Of a stretch of 64,000 nucleotides of DNA, positions 18,566 through 26,592 are shown in pieces. Each line of letters starts with the position of its first letter. The first letter of the stretch is position 1. The DNA comes from Pseudarthrobacter defluvii (lineage in GTDB: Bacteria > Actinomycetota > Actinomycetes > Actinomycetales > Micrococcaceae), in NCBI RefSeq assembly GCF_030816725.1, contig NZ_JAUSYG010000001.1, forward strand, positions 3,782,001 through 3,846,000. Reading direction: 5' to 3'. A model generated the notes under the pieces. It did not search any database and had not been told where the DNA came from. It saw only the letters and a program-made list of their open reading frames with translations. The position numbers and the translations under genes are program-made.

Positions 18566-20374
18566 ATGTCCGACTTATCCGTTCCCCCGCCCGGACCGCG
18601 CCCCTCCGCATGGTGGGCCGACGCTGTCGTCTACCAGATCTACCCCCGGTCCTTTGCGGACGGCAACGGTGACGGAATGGGCGATTTGCGGGGTGTCACC
18701 GAACGCCTCCCCTACTTGGAGCGGCTGGGAGTGGATGCCATCTGGTTGTCCCCGTTCTACCAATCGCCGCAGGCCGACGGCGGCTACGACGTGGCGGACT
18801 ACCGCCAGGTGGACCCGCTCTTCGGCACCCTGGCGGACTTCGACGCAATGCTGCAGGAAGCCCACCGGCGTTGCATGAAAGTCATCGTTGACCTGGTTCC
18901 CAACCACACGTCGGACGAGCATGCATGGTTCCGCGAGGCGCTGTCCGCCGCCCCGGGCAGCAGGGAACGGGACAGGTACATCTTCAGGGACGGCCAGGAC
19001 GAAGTGCCCGGTTCCGGGGACGGCAGGCTGGCGCCCAACAACTGGAAATCGGTGTTCGGCGGGCCGGCCTGGAGCCGGGTGACCGACGCGGACGGAACGC
19101 CCGGACAGTGGTACCTCCACCTGTTCGACACCAAGCAGCCGGACCTGAACTGGGATAACCCCGAGGTGCATGAGGAGATGCGTGCGGTGCTGCGGTTCTG
19201 GCTGGACCGGGGCGCGGACGGTTTCAGGGTGGACGTTGCCCACGGCCTGGTGAAGGAGGCGGGGCTACCGGACTGGGACGGCGTTGCCGCGATGGTGGAA
19301 GGAACCTCCGGTCCGCCGCGGGAGAGCCATCAGCCAGGGGATGCTCCGCGTGCCCACACTGACGCGGAGGAACCCCACCGGGCCGTCTCCCCGATGTACC
19401 CGCCGTCGCCTTTCTTCGACCAGGACGGAGTGCATGCGATCTACCGCGACTGGAACCGGGTCCTGGCTGAATACGGCGGCGACCGGATGATGGTTGCCGA
19501 GGCCTGGGTGGAACCGGCTGAGCGCCTGGCACGGTATATACGGCCCGATGAGATGCAGCAGGCCTTCAACTTCGATTTCCTGTTGGCCGGTTGGGATGCC
19601 GAACGCATGGCTGAGGCCATTGATGCGTCGCTGGCAGCGGCAGCATCAGTGGGCGCTCCCTGCACCTGGGTCCTCAGCAATCACGACACGGTGCGGCACG
19701 CCACCCGGTTCGGGCTCAAGGACCCCACCACCTTTCCAAAGGGCATTGGCCCTGACGACGAACAGCCGGACGCAGCCCTCGGCCAGGCCCGCGCCCGCGC
19801 CGCCACGCTTGTCGCTCTGGCGCTGCCAGGCTCCGCCTACCTTTACCAAGGTGAGGAGTTGGGACTCCCGGAGCACACCACCCTCCCGTCCGGGGCAAGG
19901 CAGGACCCAACGTTTTTCCGGACCCGCGGTGCCGAGATCGGGCGCGACGGCTGCCGGGTCCCCCTGCCGTGGGCCATGGACCAGCCGGGATACGGTTTTT
20001 CCGGGACGCTTTCCGCAGAAGCGCCCGCGCCCTGGCTCCCCCAGCCGGACAGCTTCGGCCCTCTGGCCGCCGACCAGCAGGACGGCGAGGAGGGCTCGAC
20101 GCTGGAGCTCTACCGCGCCGCGTTGACATTCAGGGCAGCCCAGCGCCTAGGCAGCGGCACCGTTGAGTGGACCGACGAGCACGCGCCGGACAGCGGACTG
20201 CTGGCTTTCCGTAACGGTGACGCAGTGGTGGTGGCCAACATGGGCTTCGCCTCGGCCCCCGTGCCTGAGGGCTATGCCGTGGTGCTGTCCAGCGGTCCCG
20301 AGCCGGTGGAAGATTGGGCCGCCATGAAGGAGGTCCCCGTGGACTGCACCGTCTATCTTCAGAGCGAGCGGTAA
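18566..20374 (+). CDS. Alpha-glucosidase (GH13)
   Basis: The 602-residue GH13 enzyme has the TIM-barrel motifs in order: VYQIYPRSFADGNGDG, DLVPNHTSDEHAWF, nucleophile Asp223 (GFRVDVAHG), acid/base Glu312 (VAEAWVEP) and Asp374 (LSNHDTVRH). No signal peptide, so it works in the cytoplasm on imported oligosaccharides. It closely resembles oligo-1,6- and alpha-1,4-glucosidases; the linkage preference cannot be assigned. It is transcribed away from the sugar importer across a shared regulatory region with a LacI-type operator. Confidence 0.93.
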   Translation: MSDLSVPPPGPRPSAWWADAVVYQIYPRSFADGNGDGMGDLRGVTERLPYLERLGVDAIWLSPFYQSPQADGGYDVADYRQVDPLFGTLADFDAMLQEAHRRCMKVIVDLVPNHTSDEHAWFREALSAAPGSRERDRYIFRDGQDEVPGSGDGRLAPNNWKSVFGGPAWSRVTDADGTPGQWYLHLFDTKQPDLNWDNPEVHEEMRAVLRFWLDRGADGFRVDVAHGLVKEAGLPDWDGVAAMVEGTSGPPRESHQPGDAPRAHTDAEEPHRAVSPMYPPSPFFDQDGVHAIYRDWNRVLAEYGGDRMMVAEAWVEPAERLARYIRPDEMQQAFNFDFLLAGWDAERMAEAIDASLAAAASVGAPCTWVLSNHDTVRHATRFGLKDPTTFPKGIGPDDEQPDAALGQARARAATLVALALPGSAYLYQGEELGLPEHTTLPSGARQDPTFFRTRGAEIGRDGCRVPLPWAMDQPGYGFSGTLSAEAPAPWLPQPDSFGPLAADQQDGEEGSTLELYRAALTFRAAQRLGSGTVEWTDEHAPDSGLLAFRNGDAVVVANMGFASAPVPEGYAVVLSSGPEPVEDWAAMKEVPVDCTVYLQSER

Positions 20375-20436
20375 CTTCCGGGCGGCAGCCGGAAAGGCAC
20401 AGTGCGGCAGCGGTGCCAGCCAGAGCAAGCTTCAGT

Positions 20437-21048
20437 TCAGCGGACGCGCTCAGCCCGGCTGAAGCGGGTGCGTGCCCCGGCTCCGATGTGGATGAGGACA
20501 GGTATCTCCTTGCCCACAACGGACTCCAAGGCGTGCAGAAGTCCGGACACCTCGGCCGCGAGCAGGTGCGGGGCCACACCCTGGCGGGGCAGGAGGCGGA
20601 CCTTCAACGCGGGCGAACCCTTCACGTTGTAAGTGGTGACGGTAGCGCCGGCCAGGTCCGGCCTTCCCTCGAGAGCCTGCTTGAGCGCCTGCTCCGCTAC
20701 TCCGCCACCGATGCGGACGTCGCCGGGCGTATCGCCGGGATCGTATTCCTCGGCCAGCAGGTTCGAACGGCCTTTTCCCTGCTGCGCGATCCAAGCGACC
20801 ATGAGCCCCATCAGCGCCAGCAAAGACAGTGCCACGATGATCCACAACCAGCTCTCGGGCCGGCCGGGGAACCGGGTGGAGTCGAAAAGCCGGCTGATGC
20901 CAGCCCAGACTCCGCCGGACCAGGCATGCCACGATGTGGCAACCGGAGGAACGGCCGCCAGCAGGACCAGCAGGATCCCTGTCCCCAGCAGGACCAGGCC
21001 AAGCACAGTGAGAAGGATGCGGTTGAGCAGTGCCGGCGTACTGTTCAT
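20437..21048 (-). CDS. AmaP-like membrane anchor of an Asp23-type operon
   Basis: The 203-residue protein has two membrane helices (about 10-34 and 66-88) around a short loop with a PVATSWHAWSGG segment, then a soluble alpha/beta domain with VRIGGGVAEQALKQALEG and VHALES-like helices. This layout recalls AmaP, the membrane anchor of alkaline-shock protein Asp23. It is the last gene in the five-gene leftward run starting with the Asp23 homologue; its start overlaps the preceding stop by 4 bases. Family assignment is by layout and context, so moderate. Confidence 0.65.
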   Translation of the reverse strand: MNSTPALLNRILLTVLGLVLLGTGILLVLLAAVPPVATSWHAWSGGVWAGISRLFDSTRFPGRPESWLWIIVALSLLALMGLMVAWIAQQGKGRSNLLAEEYDPGDTPGDVRIGGGVAEQALKQALEGRPDLAGATVTTYNVKGSPALKVRLLPRQGVAPHLLAAEVSGLLHALESVVGKEIPVLIHIGAGARTRFSRAERVR

Positions 21049-21683
21049 GCCCCGATCACCCCGGAAGGAGTGACATTGACGCGGGGCACGGGCGCCGGTT
21101 CCAGCAGCATCTGCTCCAGCTCATCCCTGACGGCTTCCAACACGCTGCCCTGGTCCACGGGAATTCCTGATGTGGGCCGCACATTTACCAGTACCTGCCG
21201 CTGGGAAACCACCACCATGACCTGTTCAGGCGTGACGTTGGCGGCCAAGCGCGTGCGGCGGGCGAGGGAGGATGCGATGACCTCGTCATCCACCACCACG
21301 GCCGGAAGGCCCTCTCCACGTGCCCCGGCCAGCAGATGGCGGGCGCGTTTCCCGGGGAGGACCCCGTTGAGGAAGAAGATCAAGCCCAGCATGGCGAGCA
21401 CGGCGCCGGTGACTGCAAGCAGCAGCGGGGGCATTCCGGCCGGGAGGTCCACGATGCGCTGGGCAGCCACCTGCGGCTCAATGAGCCAAGCGGGTTGGCC
21501 CACGGCATGCACCCCCGATTCGAGGACCCCGTAAGCGGCCAGCACCAGGATCAGGACGGCTGCGGCAACGGACACGGCCGCCCGGGAGGAGTGGGTTTCA
21601 CGGTAAAGGATCCTGCGCATGTCAGGCCCGATGTTCCCCCGGGTTTCCCCGGCCACCTTGGGGTCTTCGACGCTACTGCTCAC
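21045..21683 (-). CDS. DUF6286-type membrane protein
   Basis: A 212-residue protein with a cytoplasmic N-terminus (1-34), two helices (about 35-55 and 84-107) and a soluble C-terminal domain (LAANVTPEQVMVVVSQRQV, VRPTSGIPVDQGSVLEAV). I believe this matches DUF6286, found beside Asp23 genes in actinobacteria (from memory). Its ends overlap both neighbours by 4 bases, so it is part of a tightly coupled operon. The domain may form a small alpha/beta fold like that of its neighbour. Role unknown. Confidence 0.65.
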   Translation of the reverse strand: MSSSVEDPKVAGETRGNIGPDMRRILYRETHSSRAAVSVAAAVLILVLAAYGVLESGVHAVGQPAWLIEPQVAAQRIVDLPAGMPPLLLAVTGAVLAMLGLIFFLNGVLPGKRARHLLAGARGEGLPAVVVDDEVIASSLARRTRLAANVTPEQVMVVVSQRQVLVNVRPTSGIPVDQGSVLEAVRDELEQMLLEPAPVPRVNVTPSGVIGA

Positions 21684-22060
21684 CGCACCCGTCCTCCTGT
21701 GCTTATCCGTGCCCCGCTGATGCGGATATCCACGCGGCTCAACCGGGAGCCGCTCAATTCGGAAACTGTGGCCAAGATACTTGCTTTGGCCTTGATGGTG
21801 CGGTCCCAGATGGACCCGCCTGCTGCCTCCGCCCGGCCACGGTCCATCACCACGGACTGCAATGGCGGGACGCCGATGGGGGCGACGAGGGATAGGGCCA
21901 GCAGGCCGTCGTCATCCGTCCAATCCGCCCGCACGTCCTGGGCGTCAACGCCCAATGCCTGGGCTGCCGCCACCCTGGCAACGCTGGTCAGTGCCTGGGT
22001 GCTGATCCGGTTATGGCCGCTGAGCACCCGCCCGCGCACTACGGGCGCGGGCGTGGTCAT
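21680..22060 (-). CDS. Unrecognised soluble protein in the Asp23 operon
   Basis: The open frame extends further upstream, but ATG 22060 overlaps the previous stop in the ATGA manner used throughout this operon, giving 126 residues. There is no membrane helix. The sequence has an Asp23-like alternation of small beta strands and helices (ISTQALTSVARVAAAQALG, LLALSLVAPIGVPPL, LSRVDIRISGARI), so it could be a second, diverged Asp23/Gls24-type protein. That is inference only. Confidence 0.7.
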   Translation of the reverse strand: MTTPAPVVRGRVLSGHNRISTQALTSVARVAAAQALGVDAQDVRADWTDDDGLLALSLVAPIGVPPLQSVVMDRGRAEAAGGSIWDRTIKAKASILATVSELSGSRLSRVDIRISGARISTGGRVR

Positions 22061-22248
22061 GAGGACGAACGGCGGCCGGTGATGGCGTCCAACACTCCGC
22101 GCAGGTCCAGTTTCCCTTCGGCGGCACGGCCCAGGAGCGCTCCAATGGCCATGAAGAGAAGGGAGACAAGGAAGCCCCACAGGCCGAACTGCAGGGACAT
22201 GAAAGCCACGAAGGCACCAATTGCAACCCCTGCCACCGTGAGGCTCAC
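22057..22248 (-). CDS. Small membrane protein of the Asp23 operon (DUF2273-like)
   Basis: A 63-residue protein with two closely spaced helices (about 2-20 and 22-42) and a charged tail (GRAAEGKLDLRGVLDAITGRR). In Gram-positive bacteria, small DUF2273 proteins are typically encoded next to Asp23; size and pattern agree. Its start overlaps the Asp23 stop by 4 bases. Confidence 0.75.
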   Translation of the reverse strand: MSLTVAGVAIGAFVAFMSLQFGLWGFLVSLLFMAIGALLGRAAEGKLDLRGVLDAITGRRSSS

Positions 22249-22694
22249 AGCAGCGCCTCCCGTTCGGTGGTGGCGGACGGTGTGCTTTTGACGGGCGGAG
22301 GTACGTAGACGTCCGTTATTTCGACATTCACCTCGATGACCTGCAACCCCACCAGTTCCTCCACGGCACGGTAGACGGCAGCGCGGACGTCATTGGCCAG
22401 TGCGTGCAGGGGCGTTCCGTAGCTTGCCACCAGGGTAATGTCCACGGCCACCTGGGTTTCGCCCACTTCTGCATGGACGCCGGATGCGTGGTCCGAACTT
22501 CCCACGGCGTCGCGGATGGCGCCCAGGGCACGGGAGGGGCCCGAACCCAGGGAGTAGACGCCCGGAACTGACCGTGCGGCGATTCCGGCCACCTTTGCCA
22601 CTGCAGTCTCGGAAATGACCGTCCGCCCGGGGCCCGGGGCCGGGCTTGCGGCGGGACGTCTTGGCACCACGGGCTGTTGGTTCTGGTATTCCAT
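22245..22694 (-). CDS. Asp23/Gls24-family envelope stress protein
   Basis: I choose ATG 22694, which has AAGGGGGAG about 7 bases upstream; this gives 149 residues. After a proline-rich N-terminal tail (to about residue 26) it has the Asp23 core: ISETAVAKVAGIAARSVPGV, then VAVDITLVASYGTPLHALAND and a C-terminal VNVEITDVYVPP strand. Asp23 proteins form a layer under the membrane bound to AmaP (family knowledge). It heads an operon of five coupled genes ending at 20437. Confidence 0.9.
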   Translation of the reverse strand: MEYQNQQPVVPRRPAASPAPGPGRTVISETAVAKVAGIAARSVPGVYSLGSGPSRALGAIRDAVGSSDHASGVHAEVGETQVAVDITLVASYGTPLHALANDVRAAVYRAVEELVGLQVIEVNVEITDVYVPPPVKSTPSATTEREALL

Positions 22695-22812
22695 CAGGCA
22701 CTCCCCCTTCTGTTGCTTCCACCCTATCCCCAGCCTGTGACACAGCGTTGGAAGAGTGGTCAAAAGGGTTAAAGCAGAAAAGCACCAGTTCCGAAGAACT
22801 GATGCTTCCCAG

Positions 22813-22888
22813 TGGTGGCTCCGACCGGCGTCGATCCGGTGACCTTTCGATTTTCAGTCGAACGCTCTACCAACTGAGCTACAGAGCC
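22813..22888 (-). tRNA. tRNA-Phe (GAA)
   Basis: The reverse strand folds as a complete cloverleaf: acceptor GGCTCTG with CGGAGCC, D arm GCTC/GAGC, anticodon loop CTGAAAA with anticodon GAA, and T stem ACCGG/CCGGT. The 3' CCA is encoded (22813-22815). The T loop reads ATCGACG, with A instead of T at position 54. First of three leftward tRNA genes. Confidence 0.96.
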
Positions 22889-22936
22889 TAGGTGACTAGT
22901 CACCATGAGAGCCGGAATCTCTTCCAACAATCAGAG

Positions 22937-23010
22937 CGACCCTGACGGGACTTGAACCCGCGACCTCCGCCGTGACAGGGCGGCGCGCTAACCAACTGCG
23001 CTACAGGGCC
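22937..23010 (-). tRNA. tRNA-Asp (GTC)
   Basis: The reverse strand gives acceptor GGCCCTG with CAGGGTC, D arm GCGC/GCGC, anticodon loop CTGTCAC (anticodon GTC), T arm GCGGG/CCCGT with loop TTCAAGT, discriminator G. The 3' CCA is not encoded. It lies 48 bases upstream of tRNA-Phe. Confidence 0.96.
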
Positions 23011-23100
23011 TTGCGTTTCTTGCTTTGCGGTATCTCTACCGCTTTTTTCAAGGCCTCCAGCCTACCAGACTTTTTTAGCCTGCCTGACCAGTTCCTTGCG

Positions 23101-23173
23101 TACCCCCAACGGGATTCGAACCCGTGCCGCCGCCGTGAAAGGGCGGTGTCCTAGGCCGCTAGACGATGGGGGC
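23101..23173 (-). tRNA. tRNA-Glu (TTC)
   Basis: The reverse strand gives acceptor GCCCCCA with TGGGGGT, the Glu-typical GTCTAGCGGCCTAGGAC D arm, anticodon loop CTTTCAC (anticodon TTC), T loop TTCGAAT and discriminator A. No encoded CCA. It is the first tRNA of the leftward cluster. Confidence 0.96.
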
Positions 23174-23337
23174 CAGAACCCGTTCGGAACAAAATAAAAG
23201 GCGTCAAGCGGGGCTTTTCGTCTTTGTCCTTTGCGTTTCTCCGAACTGGACTCTAAAACTATAGGGGCTAACCGGGAATATTCCAAAATCGGCGAAAAAG
23301 CCCGCCGTTTGGCCCTTGGACGGGTCAAGATGGACGG

Positions 23338-24357
23338 ATGGATGCCGTCGATGCGCTCAACGAGATCGCTTTTTGGCTGGAGCGCGGACGCGCGGCCACG
23401 TTCAAGGTCCAGGCCTTCCGAAAGGCGGCCGCTGCCATCAGTGCGCTCAGCCCGGAGGAGGTGGCCGCGCGCGCCCGTAACGGCCGACTCAAGTCCATGA
23501 AGGGGATTGGTGACCGGACCTTCGCGGTGATCCGGCAAGCCGTGGACGGACAGGTCCCCGACTATCTGGCGGACCTTCGGGAGAAGGGCGCCGAGCCGCT
23601 GGCCTCGGGCGGCACGGACATCCGGGCGGCGCTTCGCGGAGACCTTCACAGCCACAGCGAATGGTCCGACGGCGGCTCCCCCATTGAGCTGATGGTGGCG
23701 GCCGCTGAGGTGCTGGGCAGGGAGTACCTGGCCCTGACCGACCACTCGCCCAACCTCACCATTGCCAACGGGCTGTCGGCCGACCGCCTGCTGGACCAGC
23801 TGGACGTGGTGGCGGGCATCAACAACAGCAGCGGCGGAGCCACCAGGCTCCTGACCGGGATCGAAGTGGACATCCTGGAGTCCGGCGAGCTGGACCAGGA
23901 ACCGGAACTGCTGGACCGCCTGGACATTGTGGTGGCCAGCGTCCACTCAAAGCTGCGCGCGGACCGGAAAACGATGACCACCCGGATGCTCGGCGGCATC
24001 CAGGATCCCCGGACCAACGTCCTGGGCCACTGCACCGGCCGGCTGGTGGAAGGCTCACGTGGAACCCGTCCGCCGTCGGAATTCGACGCCAAGGAAGTGT
24101 TCGCAGCGTGCGCCGAGCACAACGTAGCTGTGGAGATCAATTCCCGTCCGGAGCGGCAGGACCCGCCCGATGCCCTGATCCAGCTGGCACTGGAAGCGGG
24201 CTGCCTGTTCTCGATCGACAGCGATGCCCACGCACCGGGACAGTTGGATTTCCTGCAGTACGGTGCCGAGCGGGCCGCCCGCAATAACGTGCCGGCCGAG
24301 CGGATCATCACCACCTGGCCGGTGGAAGAGTTGCTCGCCTGGGCTGGCGGAAGGTAG
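23338..24357 (+). CDS. PolX-like PHP-domain phosphoesterase without polymerase domain
   Basis: The 339-residue protein has an N-terminal helical region with a helix-hairpin-helix (LKSMKGIGDRTFAVIRQ, about residues 52-68) like the DNA-binding part of family X polymerases. A C-terminal PHP domain follows with metal-ligand motifs GDLHSHSEWSDG, LALTDHSPN, VVASVHSK, LGHCTGR and SIDSDAHAPGQL. The palm/nucleotidyltransferase domain of bacterial PolX is missing. It could be a metal-dependent nuclease or phosphatase acting on DNA ends; the substrate is unknown. Confidence 0.87.
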   Translation: MDAVDALNEIAFWLERGRAATFKVQAFRKAAAAISALSPEEVAARARNGRLKSMKGIGDRTFAVIRQAVDGQVPDYLADLREKGAEPLASGGTDIRAALRGDLHSHSEWSDGGSPIELMVAAAEVLGREYLALTDHSPNLTIANGLSADRLLDQLDVVAGINNSSGGATRLLTGIEVDILESGELDQEPELLDRLDIVVASVHSKLRADRKTMTTRMLGGIQDPRTNVLGHCTGRLVEGSRGTRPPSEFDAKEVFAACAEHNVAVEINSRPERQDPPDALIQLALEAGCLFSIDSDAHAPGQLDFLQYGAERAARNNVPAERIITTWPVEELLAWAGGR

Positions 24358-24401
24358 GGGCAGGCGGAGATTTGGGTGACTGCTGGTTGGTGCCGGGACA
24401 G

Positions 24402-25085
24402 CTACTTGACGGCGTCGGCCAGCTTCTGCCGGAAGTCCGCTTTGGTGCTCAGTGTCAGCTTCTCGCCGTTGAGGAAGAAGGTGGGCGTGCCGCTGACACC
24501 AAGGGCATTGCCGTCGGCGATGTCGGCCAGGATGCGGTCTTCGGTTTTCTGGTCGGCGACGGCGGCATCGAACTGTGCCAGGTCCAGCCCCAACTCCCCG
24601 GCGTAGGTACGGAACAGCGGCGCCTGCGACTGCTGGCTGCCGGCCCACGCCGACTGGTTTTCGAAGAGCTTGGCAGCCATCTGCTGGTACTGGCCCTGTT
24701 GTGCAGCCGCTTCCGCCGCCAGGGCTGCCTGGCCTGAATTGGGGTGGGCGGACAGCGGAAAGTACCTGTTGACGAACGTGATCCTGTCCCCGAACTCCGC
24801 TTTAAGCTCCTCCACATAGGGATGCACGGCTCCGCAGGAGGGGCACTCGAAGTCCAGGAACTCCACCAGCTGCGCTTTTTCCTCGCCAGGTGCGGTGAGC
24901 CGGTGGCTGTCCGCGCGCACCAGTTGTTCCGGTCCGGCGGCAGGCGGCGCCGACTGCTGGGGTTTGTTGGCAGTGAAGAGGGCGTACCAGGCGACGCCGC
25001 CCAGGACGATGACAGCCAGTGCGATCCAGATGATTTTCCGGACAAGGCGCGGGGTATCACGGGCAGGAGCCTGAGGGGAGAGCAT
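24402..25085 (-). CDS. Membrane-anchored DsbA-like thioredoxin-fold protein
   Basis: The 227-residue protein (ATG 25085; a second ATG at 25094 adds 3 residues) has one N-terminal membrane helix (about 17-35), a linker and a DsbA-like thioredoxin domain. The active site is ECPSCGAVHP and the cis-proline loop is VSGTPTFFLNG. The NRYFPLSAHPNSGQAA segment is typical of the Com1/DsbA-like family. It would oxidise or isomerise disulfides in secreted proteins. It is transcribed divergently from the EamA gene, sharing 78 bases. Confidence 0.9.
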   Translation of the reverse strand: MLSPQAPARDTPRLVRKIIWIALAVIVLGGVAWYALFTANKPQQSAPPAAGPEQLVRADSHRLTAPGEEKAQLVEFLDFECPSCGAVHPYVEELKAEFGDRITFVNRYFPLSAHPNSGQAALAAEAAAQQGQYQQMAAKLFENQSAWAGSQQSQAPLFRTYAGELGLDLAQFDAAVADQKTEDRILADIADGNALGVSGTPTFFLNGEKLTLSTKADFRQKLADAVK

Positions 25086-25163
25086 AGTCCGCATCCTAGC
25101 CGAGGGCAGCGACAAGGCCGATTTCCGCCAGTCCAGCACCCGTCCCCGCCGTACATTGGTCTC

Positions 25164-26144
25164 ATGCCTTCCACCAGCCCCGCTCAGGAACCGCTGACCA
25201 CCGCACAAGCAGCACTGAAGCCCGTGACGGCCCTTGGGGTGGCCGCCATGGTGGTCACGGTGGTTCTGTGGGCGTCGGCGTTCGTTGGAATCCGGGCCAT
25301 TGGCCCCCACTTCTCCCCCGGTTCCCTGACCCTGGGCAGGCTGGCGATTGCCGCCGTCGTGCTGGCCTTCCTGGTGGTGCCGCAACTGCTCAAGAGCCGG
25401 GTACTGCCCCGGGGACGGGAATGGCTGCCCATTTTCGCCTATGGCGTCATGTGGTTCGGAGGCTACAACGTGGCCCTGAACGCCGCCGAGCACATCCTCG
25501 ACGCCGGTACCAGTGCCCTGCTGATCAATGTCAACCCCATCCTGGTGGCCATCATGTCGGGCATCTTCCTCAAAGAAGGCTTCCCGCGGTGGCTGCTCAT
25601 CGGCAGCACAGTGGCCTTTGCGGGCGTCGCGTTGATCGCGCTCGGTTCGGGGCAGCCGCGCACTCCCGGGGCGAGTTCGACGGCGGACCTGGCGGGCGTG
25701 GCGCTTTGCCTCCTTGCAGCGGTGCTCGCCGCGGTCAGCGTGATCATCCAGAAACCGGTGGTGCGGAAATTCCCTGCCGCGCAGGCAACCTGGTTCGGGA
25801 TCATGGTGGGCGCCCTGTGCTGCCTGCCTTTCGCAGGGCAGTTGGCGTCCGAAGTCCAGGCTGCCCCGCCGCAGGCCACGCTGGGCCTGGTGTACCTGGG
25901 CGTTTTCCCGACGGCGATTGCCTTCACTACCTGGGCTTACGCGTTGTCGCTGGTGGATGCCGGCAAGCTGGCTGCGACGACGTATTTGGTCCCCGGCACC
26001 ACGGTCCTGATCTCCTGGCTGCTGCTGGGCGAGATCCCCACCGCCTGGGGGCTGGTGGGCGGGCTCGTGTGCCTGGTGGGGGTCGGGCTGACCCGGCGCA
26101 GGACCCGGGCGGGCCGGGTTAGGCAACGGCGCTTTCAGCGCTAG
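25164..26144 (+). CDS. EamA-family (DMT) transporter
   Basis: I place the start at ATG 25164, directly before the first membrane helix region, giving 326 residues. Ten helices in two EamA repeats are visible (ASAFVGIRAIGPHFSPGSLTLGR in the first half; FPTAIAFTTWAYALSLVDAG in the second). This family exports or imports metabolites such as amino acids; the substrate is unknown. A possible -10 (TACATT, 25152-25157) lies 6 bases before the ATG and there is no ribosome site, suggesting a leaderless message. A long antisense frame over this gene is an artefact of GC bias. Confidence 0.9.
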   Translation: MPSTSPAQEPLTTAQAALKPVTALGVAAMVVTVVLWASAFVGIRAIGPHFSPGSLTLGRLAIAAVVLAFLVVPQLLKSRVLPRGREWLPIFAYGVMWFGGYNVALNAAEHILDAGTSALLINVNPILVAIMSGIFLKEGFPRWLLIGSTVAFAGVALIALGSGQPRTPGASSTADLAGVALCLLAAVLAAVSVIIQKPVVRKFPAAQATWFGIMVGALCCLPFAGQLASEVQAAPPQATLGLVYLGVFPTAIAFTTWAYALSLVDAGKLAATTYLVPGTTVLISWLLLGEIPTAWGLVGGLVCLVGVGLTRRRTRAGRVRQRRFQR

Positions 26145-26153
26145 AGTCTGGGC

Positions 26154-26582
26154 ATGCCAGCCAACCTGCCACCGGGCCTGCCGATCATTCCCGACGGCCC
26201 GCACGAGCCCTCCGGTTTTACCATGTCGCCCGATGAGTTCGAGGCCGCCGTGCACGACGCCCTGGACAGCATTCCCGACCAGCTGGCCCGCGCCATGGAC
26301 AACGTGGCGGTATTCATTGATGACGATTACGTGCCGGGGCCCGGGGAGGATCCCGGGACCGTGCTGCTGGGGCTGTACGAAGGGGTTCCGCTGACGGAAC
26401 GCGATTCATGGTGGGACGCCGGTTCCCTTCCGGACCGGATCACCATTTTCCGCGAACCCATCCTGGCGATCTGCGCCTCCCGGGAGGACGTGATCCACGA
26501 AGTGGCCGTGACCGTGGTCCACGAAATCGCCCACCACTTCGGCATATCCGATGACCGGCTGCACGAGCTGGGCTGGGGCTAG
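26154..26582 (+). CDS. Small zinc metallopeptidase (zincin-like)
   Basis: The 142-residue protein ends with the zincin motif HEIAHHFGI (about residues 123-131), preceded by the TVV helix, and a C-terminal acidic segment. This matches the short actinobacterial metallopeptidase family formerly called DUF1025 (family knowledge). The segment LLGLYEGVPLTERD is also family-typical. A -10-like TAGAGT (26143-26148) overlaps the stop of the previous gene and lies 5 bases before the ATG, suggesting a leaderless promoter. Confidence 0.9.
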   Translation: MPANLPPGLPIIPDGPHEPSGFTMSPDEFEAAVHDALDSIPDQLARAMDNVAVFIDDDYVPGPGEDPGTVLLGLYEGVPLTERDSWWDAGSLPDRITIFREPILAICASREDVIHEVAVTVVHEIAHHFGISDDRLHELGWG

Positions 26583-26592
26583 CCTTGTAAGC

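Noticed and set aside
13746..20374. Horizontal transfer of the alpha-glucoside module
   Set aside because: Base composition and codon use look like the neighbours and there are no mobile genes next to it.
24402..26255. 617-residue leftward frame running across the EamA gene into the DsbA-like gene
   Set aside because: Only the part from 25085 is a real protein; the rest is antisense to an obvious transporter and has no family character.
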